Notes: a model not told the origin generated them from the sequence alone. 64,000 nucleotides of DNA from Methanohalophilus mahii DSM 5219 (GCF_000025865.1 NC_014002.1:1948425-2012424), one strand, 5' to 3'. Shown: positions 37,511 to 48,718, counted from the stretch's first letter. Translations and numbers: made by a program.

Positions 37511-38683
37511 TCAGCCTGAAGCAGAATTCTTATGCTCCTTATCCTTCTGTATGGCAAATTTAAGCACAATGGGCGAAACAAACAGTGAGACTGCAACCAT
37601 AAGGACCACAGCTGAAAAAATCTCATCCCCGATTATTCCCATCTCCCTGCCAATGGAAATCACCACAAGTTCAACACCTGCCCTGGGCATAACCCCGGAG
37701 CCGAATATGAAACTTTCATGGGAATCAAAACCAATAGCTTTGGCACCCACAAAACCCCCTACGAATTTACTCAGTAACGCTAAGACCACAACCAGAATGG
37801 TGAAAGAGCCAAGGGTACTCAATGCCCCCACATCCACTGACATGCCAATATGTGCAAAGAAGATAGGTACAAGAATACCATATGCCAATCCGGAAACCTT
37901 ACTCTGGACATCCTCTATCTTAGCAATCGGTATATTGGAAAGCAGGACCCCTCCGATAAATGCCCCGATTACAGCATCCAGACCCAGGATATCTGCAAAG
38001 TAGGCAGAGAAAAGGGCAACCAGCACCACAGCAGCAAATATCGATTCTTTAGCATGCATTTTCTGTACGTAACCAAAGAGATACGGAAATACCTTATAGC
38101 CAAGTATTACCATTACAGCAATGAAGAACACAAGCTTACCTGCAAGCATCAAAAACTGCAAAATCGAAGGGAATTCACTGTACTTTCCCATTGTGACAAC
38201 TACAGACAGAAGGAAAATACCTATTATGTCATCAAAAATAGCTGAGGTCAGCATCATGGAGCCGGGTTTGCTGGAAAGATAACCCATATCAAGCAATGTC
38301 TTGACCACAACTCCTATACTGGTAGGACTGAAAGCCACGGCCAGAAAGAGGCTTTCCACAAAACCAAAACCAAAAAACCTGCCCAGTGCAAAACCGGCAA
38401 TAAAAGCAGCAGCTATCTGGAAAAGGGTGGCCACAATTGCCTTTTTTGAGGATGCTTTCAAATCCTCAATATGCACTTCCTTATAACCGGCAGTAAACAG
38501 CAGAAAAATTGCCCCCAGCTCCGCCACAGAAGCAATCGTCTCGGTTTCCTGCACAATAACCAGACCAAGTAATAAACCCGCAAGGACTTCCCCGAGTATA
38601 CCCGGCATCCCGACTCGTTCAGAGACCTCGGACAACAATCTGGCAGATAGCAAAATAATGAGGATCTGGAATAAAAACTCCAT
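37511..38683 (-). CDS. CPA2-family cation:proton antiporter (Kef/NapA type)
   Basis: 390 residues with about twelve hydrophobic segments from the first residues on. Family marks: LLSEVSERVGMPGILGEVLA near the N-terminus, FSPTSIGVVVKTLLDMG and TSAIFDDIIGIFLL (the unwound TM4/11 region and the acidic pair for ion exchange), and SGVMPRAGVELVVISIGREM near the end. No RCK domain is attached. It is followed upstream in the operon by a CBS-domain protein only 3 bp away, which could be its regulator. Na+/H+ or K+/H+ exchange is expected. Confidence 0.9.
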   Translation of the reverse strand: MEFLFQILIILLSARLLSEVSERVGMPGILGEVLAGLLLGLVIVQETETIASVAELGAIFLLFTAGYKEVHIEDLKASSKKAIVATLFQIAAAFIAGFALGRFFGFGFVESLFLAVAFSPTSIGVVVKTLLDMGYLSSKPGSMMLTSAIFDDIIGIFLLSVVVTMGKYSEFPSILQFLMLAGKLVFFIAVMVILGYKVFPYLFGYVQKMHAKESIFAAVVLVALFSAYFADILGLDAVIGAFIGGVLLSNIPIAKIEDVQSKVSGLAYGILVPIFFAHIGMSVDVGALSTLGSFTILVVVLALLSKFVGGFVGAKAIGFDSHESFIFGSGVMPRAGVELVVISIGREMGIIGDEIFSAVVLMVAVSLFVSPIVLKFAIQKDKEHKNSASG

Positions 38684-38686
38684 CTG

Positions 38687-39184
38687 TTAGCCCCTTAAAC
38701 TGTAGATTGCCTTTATAACATCCGGTTTGCATATTATGCCCGCCAGTTTATCGTTATCAACCACACAGAAACGCTCCACCTTGTGTTTTATCATTATTTC
38801 TGCTACTTCACATAGATCCATCTCAGGTGGTATGGTGACAGGATGAGGGATCATAATTCCCCTGGCAGATTCACTAAGGGATTTCACTGCCATAAGATGG
38901 GTATGATCAAGCCTGGGAGCGCGATGGGTAAGTAATAACTGCAGGATAATATTCTGATCAATTATACCCAGAAAATTACCATTTTTCTCCACCACAGGAT
39001 ACGTATGGAACTGGTTTTCATTAAATACTTCAAGTACCCTTTCCACAGAGTCGTCTCCCTTTATGGTAACAGGCCGGGTCTTCATTATATCTTTCACAAA
39101 GATTCGGCTGCATTTCTCATCAAGGTCTGAATATACTTCTTCTTTAGATAAACGCCCCTTATCAGGTTCCCTTTCAGAAAACAC
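38687..39184 (-). CDS. Two-CBS-domain protein
   Basis: 165 residues. A CBS pair occupies about residues 30-160: IMKTRPVTIKGDDSVERVLE opens the first and MIPHPVTIPPEMDLCEVAEI the second. CBS pairs bind adenosine ligands and gate partner transporters or enzymes. GTG start at 39184 with GGGA nearby. It is transcribed just ahead of the antiporter gene (stop to start 3 bp), so control of the antiporter by nucleotide binding is a reasonable inference. Confidence 0.85.
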   Translation of the reverse strand: MFSEREPDKGRLSKEEVYSDLDEKCSRIFVKDIMKTRPVTIKGDDSVERVLEVFNENQFHTYPVVEKNGNFLGIIDQNIILQLLLTHRAPRLDHTHLMAVKSLSESARGIMIPHPVTIPPEMDLCEVAEIMIKHKVERFCVVDNDKLAGIICKPDVIKAIYSLRG

Positions 39185-39235
39185 ACCAATCCCAATGACA
39201 ATATATTCCTTTTTCTACAAAGGCATTATCCCATA

Positions 39236-40543
39236 TCAATTCCCATTCAGGACCGTAACATTCAGGGCTATGCCACTTCTGTCAATATATTCATTGATCC
39301 TTTTCATTGAATGGGGAATCATACCCCCGCTTGTTATTATCATACACCTTTTGCCGCACAGAGCCATCAGGATGGTGCGATCGATAACCCCGGTTGATAT
39401 ATCGACACATAGCGAATTTTTCTCAGCCATAAGTTTGCTCTTTTTACCCATGGCACCCACAATATCAATATTCTCTTTTTCCAGGAAATCATCAAAATCA
39501 GCCGGATCGAACCTATCCATATCGTAGATCAGGATACCCCCGGCTTTTATACCATGCCTGGTAAGTTCCACGATCGCCCAGTTACCTTCATGGATATGCA
39601 GAACACGGGCATTGACCGCTTCATAGGGACAATGCAGCGCATATTCGCCATGCAGTACACCCAGGTTCAATATGTCGCCTTCCCGGGTTTCCGGAGGCAC
39701 TTCCACCCACATCAATTCCGGTGGCTTGAGGGTCTCCACAATTTCCGGCACAGTCCTGGGCTGCCTGTTGCCATGGGCAAGGCCGCGTCTTTCGATTTCT
39801 TTATAGATATCAAAGGTCACCGGCCGTTTCAGGTTGGCCTGTCGCAGCAGTTCATCATCCTGGAATACCTCATCCGGAGTGCCTTCCCCGATAACCTCCC
39901 CGTCAACCATGAAAAAAACATAATCCGCCCAGCTGTAGGCCAGATCAACATCATGGGTGGAAATGATCAGACTGGTACCCATATGATTGAGTTCATGGAG
40001 GACATCCAGAAGTTCATCAGCACCTACCGGATCCAGGCTTGCCAATGGCTCATCCAGTATGATAGCCTGGGGATCCATAGCCACAATCCCGGCTATGGCA
40101 ACCCTCTTTTTCTGGCCGCCACTCAAATGATGTGGAGGTTTATCCTTAAGTCCACTCAGGCCGAAATATTCAAGCGTACCGTTTACCTTCTTTTCAATTT
40201 CTGCCTTGCTGTAGCCAAGATTGACCGGCCCAAACGCCACATCCTGATAGACAGTGGGTGCAAATACCTGATCATCGGAATTCTGGAAAACAATACCAAC
40301 GTTCTTTCTTATTTCCCTCAGGGAAGCCTGGTTGTAAACCAGTTCCCTGCCATCATAAAATATCTTACCTTCAGCAGGCTTGAGGGTACCGTTGAGTAAC
40401 AAAAATAAGGTAGATTTACCCGAGCCGTTTTTTCCTACAAAAGCAATCCTTTTGCCCTTCTTTAACTTTATGTCTACACCTTTAACAGCTGCAGTCCCGT
40501 CAGGATAGGAATATTTCAGTCCGCGTGTTTCAAGTATTACCAT
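39236..40543 (-). CDS. cbiO: Cobalt ECF transporter ATPase CbiO with C-terminal extension
   Basis: 435 residues. An ABC domain covers residues 1-250: Walker [11 protein letters not shown]-loop [20 protein letters not shown], signature [15 protein letters not shown], and Walker [20 protein letters not shown]. This is a typical CbiO. The following 170 residues are extra compared with ordinary CbiO: a segment [20 protein letters not shown] and an alpha/beta domain ending [20 protein letters not shown]. The extension is not recognised; it may sense metal or corrinoid. The start overlaps cbiQ by 7 bp. With CbiM, CbiN and CbiQ it imports Co2+. Confidence 0.92.
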   Translation of the reverse strand: MVILETRGLKYSYPDGTAAVKGVDIKLKKGKRIAFVGKNGSGKSTLFLLLNGTLKPAEGKIFYDGRELVYNQASLREIRKNVGIVFQNSDDQVFAPTVYQDVAFGPVNLGYSKAEIEKKVNGTLEYFGLSGLKDKPPHHLSGGQKKRVAIAGIVAMDPQAIILDEPLASLDPVGADELLDVLHELNHMGTSLIISTHDVDLAYSWADYVFFMVDGEVIGEGTPDEVFQDDELLRQANLKRPVTFDIYKEIERRGLAHGNRQPRTVPEIVETLKPPELMWVEVPPETREGDILNLGVLHGEYALHCPYEAVNARVLHIHEGNWAIVELTRHGIKAGGILIYDMDRFDPADFDDFLEKENIDIVGAMGKKSKLMAEKNSLCVDISTGVIDRTILMALCGKRCMIITSGGMIPHSMKRINEYIDRSGIALNVTVLNGN

Positions 40544-41328
40544 AAACTAGCCTCCAGTATACCATTAGAAACATACCATACCCCCACGATTGCAACCATG
40601 TAAATCAGACTCAATGCAACTTCTGAAAAATTCACAGGTCTTTTTTCTTCAAAAATCATCATTTTCCCGTCATAACAGCGGGAATTCATTGCCACAAACG
40701 TTTTTTCTCCCTGCTCCCAGGACCTCAAAAAAAGAGTCGAACAGAGCATGGCCATGGAGTGCAGGGATGTCCTCAGATCATGGTAACCCAGCCTTACTGT
40801 CTGGGCATGCTTGATACACCAGGCGACATCCAGAAACACAAAGATGTACCTGTACATCATCATTGACAGTTCGATGAAAGAATCAGGAAGGCGTGTCTTT
40901 TTCAGAACTGAGAAAAGCTCCACCATGGGAGTTGTCAGCGCCAGGAAGAACAGACAGGACATTCCTCCCAGGGTCCTGGAAAATACGAGGAAAGCCATTG
41001 ACAATCCACCGGTATTCACACCCAGATGATAGCCCAGCACATTGAAACCAAAAAGTTCAGGACCACTGCCAAAAAAGAAGGCAATGATGATTACACTTAG
41101 CACAACGAAAAATGCAGGTCCCATCAGGAGCTTCAGGTAGAATCTCGGAGGGACCCTGCCAAAAATAAGCGTTGCCAGCGACATACAGATGGCTATAGAA
41201 AAAGGCACAAGAGGATATTCAGAAGATATACCCATAAGAATTCCAAAGCCAACCACCCCTATTTTCAGCCAGTTATTAGTATAACGCAGGGGGCTGAGCA
41301 GTGCATAATCATCAAGCATCTTGGTCAT
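40537..41328 (-). CDS. cbiQ: Cobalt ECF transporter transmembrane protein CbiQ
   Basis: 263 residues, five or six membrane helices. The T-component coupling motif is represented in the C-terminal cytoplasmic segment ([20 protein letters not shown] then [15 protein letters not shown]), whose Arg-rich helix docks on CbiO. It joins the ATPase to the CbiM/CbiN substrate-binding part. It has its own gap of 95 bp after cbiN holding a T-rich tract and ATATATTAA (about 41382-41390), so it may be transcribed separately with cbiO. Confidence 0.9.
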   Translation of the reverse strand: MTKMLDDYALLSPLRYTNNWLKIGVVGFGILMGISSEYPLVPFSIAICMSLATLIFGRVPPRFYLKLLMGPAFFVVLSVIIIAFFFGSGPELFGFNVLGYHLGVNTGGLSMAFLVFSRTLGGMSCLFFLALTTPMVELFSVLKKTRLPDSFIELSMMMYRYIFVFLDVAWCIKHAQTVRLGYHDLRTSLHSMAMLCSTLFLRSWEQGEKTFVAMNSRCYDGKMMIFEEKRPVNFSEVALSLIYMVAIVGVWYVSNGILEASLW

Positions 41329-41423
41329 AATAAAGATTTCCGTATGTGAATTGTAGTGCGCAAAATTGATTTTTAGGTATTAATATATGTCGTCAAAAAA
41401 AAGGAAAGGAGGTAAAAGGTAAA

Positions 41424-41717
41424 TCAGTCAGAGCGACCTTTACCCTTATAGTAACCAAAGAAGTATCCTATAATAACTGCACCAATAGCTGCCTGCAGTG
41501 CAAACAAAAGGCTTTCGGTTTCCCCACCTGGAGGCTCGAATCCCATGTTATCGACCCAGGGCTCATAACCACCCGTTACATCAGTGATTACGCCTTCGGC
41601 AGCACCGTCTGCACCCCCGAACTCAGAACCCGGGTTTGCAGCCATCCCGTAGAAGAAGGATGCCACAAAGAGTACAGCGATCACAGCAAATATGATCTCA
41701 CCCTTACCAATCTTCAT
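41424..41717 (-). CDS. cbiN: Cobalt transport protein CbiN
   Basis: 97 residues with an N-terminal helix (IIFAVIAVLFVASFFYGMA), an external loop containing EFGGADGAAEGVI, and a C-terminal helix (ESLLFALQAAIGAVIIGYFF). This is the two-TM layout of CbiN, the small auxiliary subunit of the cobalt ECF transporter that helps CbiM load Co2+. The start overlaps the cbiM stop as ATGA. Confidence 0.88.
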   Translation of the reverse strand: MKIGKGEIIFAVIAVLFVASFFYGMAANPGSEFGGADGAAEGVITDVTGGYEPWVDNMGFEPPGGETESLLFALQAAIGAVIIGYFFGYYKGKGRSD

Positions 41718-42409
41718 GCGGGAGTCCCCCTTATCTTGTTAATCGTCTCCTGTGAGACTACTTTCAGCTCCACAAGGGCATCCCCTTTGACCTGAATAAT
41801 ATATTTGAAGATTAATGCCGTCAGAGCCCCTTCCATAATAGCCAGTGGCACCTGAGTGGTAGCAAATACTGCTGCAAAGGCCTGGAAGGACCCCAAAAAT
41901 CCGCCGGCTTGCGACGGGAATGCCAGGGCAAGTTGCGCCGATGTTAATACATAGGTAGCCCAATCCGCAAAAGCGGCTGCAATGAAGACAACTACATAGA
42001 AATTAAGATTGGCTTTCATACCTGCTTTATATATGGCATATGCAATTACAGGTCCTACGATACCCATCGAAGCCACATTTGCACCCAGGGTTGTCAATCC
42101 GCCATGTGCCAGGAATAGGGCCTGATACAACAGTACGATCACACCCATTACCGCTGTGACTGCGGGGCCAAACAGTATGGCGGCCATTCCTGTTCCCGTG
42201 GGATGCGACGAACTACCCGTTACAGAGGGTAATTTCAGGGAAGACAGGACAAATATGAACGCACCTGCCACCGCCAGTAACGGCAGGAGATCACGTCTTT
42301 CAGAGACAAGTTTGTTGAGACGGTACATACCAAACATTATAACCGGAATAGAGAATACAAACCACAATTGCCACCATGGGGATGGCAGAAATCCTTCGAA
42401 TATATGCAT
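41714..42409 (-). CDS. cbiM: Cobalt transporter substrate-binding protein CbiM
   Basis: 231 residues, about seven helices. The N-terminus MHIFEGFLPSPWW has the conserved Met-His metal site of CbiM/NikM: the amino group of Met1 and His2 coordinate Co2+ (so this start is essential). The conserved core includes SSSHPTGTGMAAILFGPAVT with the third ligand His and GGLTTLGANVASMGIVGPVI. First gene of cbiMN(QO). A near-palindrome and TATA box lie upstream. Confidence 0.94.
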   Translation of the reverse strand: MHIFEGFLPSPWWQLWFVFSIPVIMFGMYRLNKLVSERRDLLPLLAVAGAFIFVLSSLKLPSVTGSSSHPTGTGMAAILFGPAVTAVMGVIVLLYQALFLAHGGLTTLGANVASMGIVGPVIAYAIYKAGMKANLNFYVVVFIAAAFADWATYVLTSAQLALAFPSQAGGFLGSFQAFAAVFATTQVPLAIMEGALTALIFKYIIQVKGDALVELKVVSQETINKIRGTPA

Positions 42410-42449
42410 ACTATATCACTCCTGATTGCAACATTTCACAAGTAAACTT

Positions 42450-42469
42450 AACTAAACAACATGTTAGTT
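42450..42469. promoter_or_regulatory. Near-palindrome in cbiM promoter
   Basis: AACTAAACAACATGTTAGTT has arms AACTA/TAGTT with partly matching centre. It lies between the minus-strand TATA-like TTTATACA (about 42494-42501) and the cbiM ATG, near the expected transcription start. Candidate operator for a metal- or corrinoid-responsive repressor. Confidence 0.4.
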
Positions 42470-42604
42470 GATAGATTCCATAGAGAATTTATTGTATAAA
42501 TATCTTGTTGTTTAATAAACCAAACTTGATTATAATACAAAACAAAGGCCTACCAGTTGGTTAAATTTTTTAAACAATGAAAATAAAACAAAATTGCTGG
42601 ATTA

Positions 42605-43186
42605 TTATCTGACAACCAGCAGACAGTGAAGAGCCGATTGTGCCACCGGAGGATTGTCAACTGTGCCCTCAATTATACTTTCCTCAGGATAACCCAGTTG
42701 TTCACAGACGTATATCCTGGCCTGCACTCCCATCTCTTCCAGGATTTTAGCAACTTCCACGGACCCGAAAGTGTCTGCAGGAAGCAGGAGGACATTCTTC
42801 CCCAGTTTGATTTCAGCAACAAAAGCCTCTCTTGCAGGATGGGGATTCCTGCCATGAGCCGTTATCACCGCCAGCCCGTTCATACTAGTTTTCGTCCTGG
42901 CACAGGCAACCTGCATCGAGGATATACCTGGAATTATGCTGTCCACTTCCCCGGCAAACTTGCCCAAACCCGAAAACATGGGATCCCCGGTGGAAAGCAC
43001 TACCGCATCTTCGCCCAGCAGATGCAGGTTCTTGTAATCCTTTATCTTCTTTGCCTCTCCCATTATATAGGGACCAGCGAGCTCAAGGGACCGGGGAGAA
43101 CCATAAACTTCAGCTGCATTTTCGATTGCCTCGATTGCCTGTTCTGTGAGCATTCCGGGCCCCACTCCCACCCCCACAACTATCAT
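42605..43186 (-). CDS. cbiE: Cobalt-precorrin-7 C5-methyltransferase CbiE
   Basis: 193 residues, SAM-dependent tetrapyrrole methylase fold: [18 protein letters not shown] at the N-terminus, [16 protein letters not shown] as the GDPMFS SAM motif, [14 protein letters not shown], and [10 protein letters not shown]. It methylates C5 of the corrin ring on the anaerobic route. CbiT, which does C15 in many organisms, is not fused and not adjacent. The start overlaps the cbiD stop by 4 bp, so both are one operon. Confidence 0.9.
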   Translation of the reverse strand: MIVVGVGVGPGMLTEQAIEAIENAAEVYGSPRSLELAGPYIMGEAKKIKDYKNLHLLGEDAVVLSTGDPMFSGLGKFAGEVDSIIPGISSMQVACARTKTSMNGLAVITAHGRNPHPAREAFVAEIKLGKNVLLLPADTFGSVEVAKILEEMGVQARIYVCEQLGYPEESIIEGTVDNPPVAQSALHCLLVVR

Positions 43187-44208
43187 TTTTTTTCCCCGCT
43201 ATCCATAAGCACAGTACCGTCACGCTCAACGATCACAATACGGGCACCCTTTGCCTTTTCCACGGTTTTTTCAAAGGCCCTGCGCAGGTGCTGTCCTTCA
43301 GGTTCCATCTCCACCATTTCGGCAACCGTAGCAAAACCCGTGCCCTCAAGTACATCCGGGTCACCCCATTTGATGATAAGCCCGGGCAGACCACAGATAA
43401 TGACATCTCCTGTGGCAGCCTCGAGTGCTTCGGAAATACGGCTGCCTGCAAGTACAACCGTGTAATCGGGAAACAGCATTGTGGAATAACGAATACCTAT
43501 ACGGCCGGTTGTAAGGACAACTTTATCGGAACACCGGATCAGATCTCCTTTCATTTCGCCTAGATGGTCATTCCAGGGTTCTACAAAACCCGTGGTACCC
43601 AGAATGGAAATGCCTTCCTCCACACCGATGGTGGAATTTAGGGTCTGACGGGCAATTTCCTCTCCTCTGGGCAGGGATATTTCCACTTCCGCACCCTTAA
43701 GACCCAGTTGTTCAACAGCTTCAAAAACAGCCAGCTTTATCTGTTCCATGGGTTTGGGATTGATGGCAGGGTAGCCTTTTTTAGCCTGCAGGCCTCCACG
43801 TGTTACCGTGCCTATACCCTCACCAGCATTAATTATAATTGAATCTGCTTCACGGGCATTCCCTACAAACTCAAGCCCCCGGGTAATATCGGACTCATGG
43901 TCATTATTGACCTTGGTCACCATCGCATAACCCCTGTCCGTTTCCTTTACATCAATATATGCACGCAGACCCACAGGAGTAGGGATGGAAACGGTCTTGA
44001 CCTGCTCTTGCAGGGAAAGCACAGCTGCTTTGGCCGCCGCAGCCGCGGTTGTCCCTGTGGTATAGCCTCTCTTGAGAACTGAACCGTCACTTAAAACTAC
44101 GAGCCTTCCGTTCTTTATACCCTCCACGAGTTCCTCACGTGGCATGGCCGCCTTTTCAAGCCACTCATCGGGAATTTTGGATTTATTCACAGGATCGATC
44201 ATTGTCAT
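43183..44208 (-). CDS. cbiD: Cobalt-precorrin-5B C1-methyltransferase CbiD
   Basis: 341 residues. The CbiD signature [16 protein letters not shown] is near residue 47, followed by [18 protein letters not shown] and [12 protein letters not shown], all conserved in the family; the C-terminal half has [20 protein letters not shown]. It transfers methyl to C1 in anaerobic cobamide synthesis. Lies between cobalt import genes and mutL and forms a two-gene unit with cbiE. Confidence 0.95.
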   Translation of the reverse strand: MTMIDPVNKSKIPDEWLEKAAMPREELVEGIKNGRLVVLSDGSVLKRGYTTGTTAAAAAKAAVLSLQEQVKTVSIPTPVGLRAYIDVKETDRGYAMVTKVNNDHESDITRGLEFVGNAREADSIIINAGEGIGTVTRGGLQAKKGYPAINPKPMEQIKLAVFEAVEQLGLKGAEVEISLPRGEEIARQTLNSTIGVEEGISILGTTGFVEPWNDHLGEMKGDLIRCSDKVVLTTGRIGIRYSTMLFPDYTVVLAGSRISEALEAATGDVIICGLPGLIIKWGDPDVLEGTGFATVAEMVEMEPEGQHLRRAFEKTVEKAKGARIVIVERDGTVLMDSGEKK

Positions 44209-44239
44209 TTACTCCGTCTGTAAAGTTATAAAATTAGCG

Positions 44240-46033
44240 TCACACACCTGTACGTTTGAACAGCTTATCCAGTTCTGCTTTGCCCAGGGTTATCATTGTG
44301 GGTCTGCCGTGGGGACATGTATAGGGATTCTCGGTCTTTTCAAGCTGGTCCAGCAGGTTTTGCATCTGTTCCATATTACAGGGCGCTCCTGCCTTAATGG
44401 CACTCCTGCAGGCCATTGTCTTGCATAACATGTCTTCCATACCCTTCTTCTCCTTTACCCTTCCCTGCTCAAAGAGATCAGCCAGTAAATCATGCACAAC
44501 TGAAGGGTCCTCTATCTTCCCCATCACAGTGGGAACGGTTGTTATCACATAGGTCTGTGTACCGAATTCTGACAGGGAAAATCCCAGGTTTTCCAGATAG
44601 GGTATGTATTCTTCCAGTAACACTTTTTCCCTTGTGGTCAGATCAACTGTCACAGGAGAGATCAGTTCCTGCCAGTCGTGTTTTACTCTCCTGGATAGCT
44701 GTTCATACATTATCCGTTCATGTGCAGCATGCTGGTCTATCAAGAGAAGTCCCTCATCGGTCTCAGCCACTATATAGAGGTCATTGACCTGCCCCAGGAT
44801 ACGTGCATCTGACACCCCCGATCCCACCCTTTCAGGGTGGGCTTTTTCTTCTGCAAAGGCCCTTTCTGAGCTTTTGAGCCTGCGCTGGGTATCTCTTGGA
44901 GGGGCACTGTAATTTGGGGTATTCTCCCTTATAACAGGAGATTCAGAAGATATGGGTTCCTTTGAATTTGGTTTTTCAGGAGATGCCAGGGATGACTGCA
45001 TGGTCGTGGTGCGGGACGGTTTTACCTCGGGTACCAGTTTTTCCTGTTTCAGGGCCTGCTCAACAGCCGCAGTGATACCATCCATTATTTCATTTTCCCT
45101 GCTCAGCCTTACATAGCGCTTTGCCGGATGGACATTGACATCCACCTCCTCCAGATTGATCCTCACATTAAGTACCGCGGCAGGATAGCGACCTTTGGGC
45201 AGCATGGTATAGTATCCAAGCCTCACGGCATTACTGATAGCAGGAGACGATATATTCCTTCCATTAACGAAAAAATAATTCATCTCCCGATTGCTGCGAT
45301 AATATCCCGGTTTCGAAATATATCCCCAGAGGGATAGCAGGTCATCCTTGTATTCCAGAGGTATCAGCTGTCTTGCAACATCTGCTCCCAGCACCTGTAC
45401 CATCCTGTCGAATAGCTCACCTTTGCCGCAACGCAGCACCACCTTGCCTTCATTTAGCAAAGTAAAGGCAACCCCGGGGTTACCAAGCGCCTGGCGGGTC
45501 ACGGTATCAGTTATATGGGAAAGTTCGGTCCTTTTGCTCTTGAGATACTTGCGCCGGGCCGGTGTATTATAGAATAGGTCCTGTACCTCTACACGTGTGC
45601 CCACCGAAGATCCGGTCTCTGTTGCCTCCCCAACCAGACCTCCTTCCACCCCAATTCTTACAGCCGAAAGGCAATCCGCGGTTCTGCTGATAAGTTCTAC
45701 TCTGGAAACCGCCGCAATAGAGGAGAGTGCTTCTCCCCTGAAACCCAGGGTAATTATCCTGTGCAGGTCATCCTTGCTTTCGATCTTGCTTGTGGAATGC
45801 TTGGTAAAGGCCAGCGGGGCTTCCTCCCGCCCTATCCCGCTGCCGTCATCTATCACGGTGATGCTTTTTGATCCAGCCCCCTCTATTTCCACTCGAATAT
45901 CCGATGCTCCTGCATCCAGGGAATTATCTATCAACTCCTTGACAACGGAGGCAGGTCTTTCTATAACCTCTCCTGCAGCGATCTGGTTGATTGTGGCCTC
46001 ATCAAGTAAATGGATATGCTCCGGCTTTTCCAT
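44240..46033 (-). CDS. mutL: DNA mismatch repair protein MutL
   Basis: 597 residues. The N-terminal GHKL ATPase has INQIAAGEVIERPASVVKEL, DNSLDAGA, DDGSGI and GFRGEALSSIAAVS. A linker rich in Ser/Pro covers about 335-410. The C-terminal endonuclease domain has DQHAAHERIMYE, the DQHAxxExxxxE metal motif, followed by ACRSAIKAG and CPHGRPTM, so it is a nicking MutL. ATG 46033 is used because GGAGAG lies 6 nt upstream, 2 nt after the mutS stop; the TTG two codons earlier touches the site. Bacterial-type mutSL in methanogens is usually attributed to transfer. Confidence 0.96.
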   Translation of the reverse strand: MEKPEHIHLLDEATINQIAAGEVIERPASVVKELIDNSLDAGASDIRVEIEGAGSKSITVIDDGSGIGREEAPLAFTKHSTSKIESKDDLHRIITLGFRGEALSSIAAVSRVELISRTADCLSAVRIGVEGGLVGEATETGSSVGTRVEVQDLFYNTPARRKYLKSKRTELSHITDTVTRQALGNPGVAFTLLNEGKVVLRCGKGELFDRMVQVLGADVARQLIPLEYKDDLLSLWGYISKPGYYRSNREMNYFFVNGRNISSPAISNAVRLGYYTMLPKGRYPAAVLNVRINLEEVDVNVHPAKRYVRLSRENEIMDGITAAVEQALKQEKLVPEVKPSRTTTMQSSLASPEKPNSKEPISSESPVIRENTPNYSAPPRDTQRRLKSSERAFAEEKAHPERVGSGVSDARILGQVNDLYIVAETDEGLLLIDQHAAHERIMYEQLSRRVKHDWQELISPVTVDLTTREKVLLEEYIPYLENLGFSLSEFGTQTYVITTVPTVMGKIEDPSVVHDLLADLFEQGRVKEKKGMEDMLCKTMACRSAIKAGAPCNMEQMQNLLDQLEKTENPYTCPHGRPTMITLGKAELDKLFKRTGV

Positions 46034-46035
46034 AA

Positions 46036-48681
46036 TCAACTCTCCTTCAGTTTTTGCTGTATAGCATGCAGTCTGTTCAGGGCTTCCATTGGAGTGAGGT
46101 TATTGAGATCCAGGTCCCTTATTTCCTCTGCAACCGGATCAAAATCTTTCTCATCACCTTTTTCCGGATCTACCAGCAAAAGCTGGGTATATTTGGCACC
46201 ACTCCTGCGTTTTCTGGAACCTTCACTTTCCCTGCTGATCACACTCTCACTTTCAATATCTTCCAGGATCGACTGCGCCCTTTTGGTCACCTTATGAGGA
46301 ACACCTGCAAGCCTGGCCACATGGATACCGTAACTTTTGTCAGTTGCACCGGGCACGATCTTGCGCAAAAATACCAGATCATCCCCGTCCTCCTTGACCG
46401 CTATATGATAATTCTTAACCCTCTTGAGCGATTCGGCAATTTCGGTCAGCTGGTGATAATGGGTAGCAAAAAGGGAACGTACTCCCTGGCGACCCTTGTT
46501 ATGGATATACTCCACAACGGCCTTGGCTATACTGTAACCATCATAGGTACTGGTCCCCCTGCCGATCTCATCCAGAAGCACCAGGCTTTTCGCAGTGGAA
46601 TTATTCAGGATATTGGCAAGTTCCACCATCTCCACCATGAAGGTACTCTGCCCGCTTGCCAGGTCATCAAAGGCCCCCACCCGGGTGAATATCCTGTCCA
46701 CTATACCCACCGATGCATGGGAAGCGGGTACAAAGGATCCCGCCTGGGCCATTATGACTATCAGGGCAACCTGTCTCATATAGGTGGATTTACCAGCCAT
46801 ATTGGGGCCCGTGATCAGAAGGAACTGCTCATCAGAACAATCCATTTCCACGTCATTGGGAATGAATCCTCCATCTACCGAATTTTCCACAACAGGATGC
46901 CTGCCTTGGCGTATCAGTATCCTGCAGTCATCGGTAATGGAAGGACGCACATAATTATTGTTCACCGCAACCTCTGCAAGGGAAGCCAACACGTCCAGCT
47001 CTCCCAGCAGGACTGCCATCTCCTGCAACTGTTTCGAATGATTTGCTACCACCGATATAACTTCATTGAACAGTTCATATTCCAGTGCCACCCTTTTCTC
47101 ATCTGCAGACAGGATTTTGCCTTCCCAGTCCTTGAGCTGTGGGGTGTAGAAACGCTCGGCATTGGTCATTGTCTGTTTGCGGATGTAATCATCAGGCACC
47201 TGGGAAATATTGGGCTTGGTAACCTCCAGATAATAACCTATCACCTTGTTGTAGCCTACCTTGAGGGATTTGATCCCGGTCCTGTCCCTCTCCTTCTGCT
47301 GGAATGAGGCAATCCAGGATTTGGCATTACTGGAAATTTCCTTCAGTTCATCCAGTTCCTCACTATAGCCGGGTTTGATCAGCCCGCCCTCCCGCACGGA
47401 CAGAGGAGGCTCCTCCACGATAGCCCGCTCGATCAGGTCAGTGAGAGTATCTATTTCCCTGAAATCCTTCATTCCCTGCACTATCCGGGCAAGCATTGCC
47501 TTATGTTCCCCCTCCAGGGTTTCTAGCAGCGATGGTATCGCCTGGAGGGATTTTTTGAGGGCTACAAGGTCCCTGGCATTGGAGTTGCCATAAACCACCC
47601 TGCCCACAAGTCTCTCCACATCCTTTACATAGGAAAGATGGGAGCGCACATCAAATCTCAACAGGGTGTTATCGGACAATTCTTCCACGGCATCCAGCCG
47701 CTTATTTATATGGGAGACATTAAGCAGGGGTTTGAGGATCCATTTCTGAAGCAGACGGCTGCCCATTGGCGTTTTGGTCTCATCCAGTACCTGGAGAATA
47801 GTTGTATCCCTTCCCTCTCCCCTGACATTTTTCACAACCTCCAGATTACGCAGCGTAATTGAATCCAGTATCATGAATTCGGAGGAGGAATAGGTATGGA
47901 GGAACTGAACATGATTTAATTCACGCATCTGGGTTTCCAGGGCATATTCCAGGGCACAGCTGGCTGCCATTTTTGCAAAGGGAAGCCCGGCACAACCCAT
48001 ACCTTCCAGGGTGGAGACACCCAGATGCTCGCATAGATGTCTGTCCGCATAGGCCGGGTCCGTGGAAGCAGCATCAAATTCAGTTGTGGAGAGTTTCAAC
48101 TCTGCCAACCTGCTTTGTAATTCCTCATTTTCCATTAATTGGGGAAGGACAATACATTCTGCAGGCCGCATTCGTGCCACCTCTCCCGCAATCCCGTCAA
48201 AGGGAGGTTGATCGTTGATCTGGGTAGTCAGGAATTCTCCTGTGGATACATCCAAAAAAGCCACGCCAAAATCCTTATCCCTGCCGGCAATCGCCATCAG
48301 GTAGTTGTTTGATGGATCAGAAAGCATGGAGGAATCGATAACTGTCCCGGGGGTGACCACACGCACCACTCCCCGTTTGACAACCCCTTTCGCGTTTTTG
48401 GGGTCTTCAAGCTGTTCACATACCGCGACCTTGTAGCCTTTCCTGACCAGTCTGGGCAGGTAATTATCCACCGCATGATAGGGAATTCCAGCCAGGGGCA
48501 TTTTTTCCCCGTCCTTTCCCTTACCCCGGGTGGTGAGAGTTATGTCAAGTTCCTGTGCGATGGTCTTTGCATCCTCCCCGAAGGATTCATAGAAATCCCC
48601 CATACGGAAGAATATCAGGGAATCGGGATGTTGCTCCTTGGCAGCATAATACTGTTGCATCGCAGGTGTAATCTTGCTCAT
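46036..48681 (-). CDS. mutS: DNA mismatch repair protein MutS
   Basis: 881 residues. The mismatch-recognition domain has [13 protein letters not shown] with the Phe-x-Glu stacking motif. Core and clamp domains follow. The C-terminal ABC ATPase has Walker [10 protein letters not shown] near residue 625, SQSTFMVEM, Walker [17 protein letters not shown] and [12 protein letters not shown]. Ends with a helical dimerisation tail. ATG 48681 starts [11 protein letters not shown], as in homologs; an upstream TTG at 48699 has no ribosome site. mutL follows after 2 nt. Confidence 0.96.
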   Translation of the reverse strand: MSKITPAMQQYYAAKEQHPDSLIFFRMGDFYESFGEDAKTIAQELDITLTTRGKGKDGEKMPLAGIPYHAVDNYLPRLVRKGYKVAVCEQLEDPKNAKGVVKRGVVRVVTPGTVIDSSMLSDPSNNYLMAIAGRDKDFGVAFLDVSTGEFLTTQINDQPPFDGIAGEVARMRPAECIVLPQLMENEELQSRLAELKLSTTEFDAASTDPAYADRHLCEHLGVSTLEGMGCAGLPFAKMAASCALEYALETQMRELNHVQFLHTYSSSEFMILDSITLRNLEVVKNVRGEGRDTTILQVLDETKTPMGSRLLQKWILKPLLNVSHINKRLDAVEELSDNTLLRFDVRSHLSYVKDVERLVGRVVYGNSNARDLVALKKSLQAIPSLLETLEGEHKAMLARIVQGMKDFREIDTLTDLIERAIVEEPPLSVREGGLIKPGYSEELDELKEISSNAKSWIASFQQKERDRTGIKSLKVGYNKVIGYYLEVTKPNISQVPDDYIRKQTMTNAERFYTPQLKDWEGKILSADEKRVALEYELFNEVISVVANHSKQLQEMAVLLGELDVLASLAEVAVNNNYVRPSITDDCRILIRQGRHPVVENSVDGGFIPNDVEMDCSDEQFLLITGPNMAGKSTYMRQVALIVIMAQAGSFVPASHASVGIVDRIFTRVGAFDDLASGQSTFMVEMVELANILNNSTAKSLVLLDEIGRGTSTYDGYSIAKAVVEYIHNKGRQGVRSLFATHYHQLTEIAESLKRVKNYHIAVKEDGDDLVFLRKIVPGATDKSYGIHVARLAGVPHKVTKRAQSILEDIESESVISRESEGSRKRRSGAKYTQLLLVDPEKGDEKDFDPVAEEIRDLDLNNLTPMEALNRLHAIQQKLKES

Positions 48682-48718
48682 TGGTAATCTATCCGGCAAA
48701 TGTGTAATTCTTGGTCTA

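Noticed and set aside
39554..40399. 281-codon plus-strand frame opposite cbiO
   Set aside because: Antisense shadow of the ABC ATPase; the true gene has all ABC motifs.
46054..47307. 417-codon plus-strand frame opposite mutS
   Set aside because: Antisense to a fully conserved MutS ATPase region; rich in His/Tyr/Gln with no recognisable motif.
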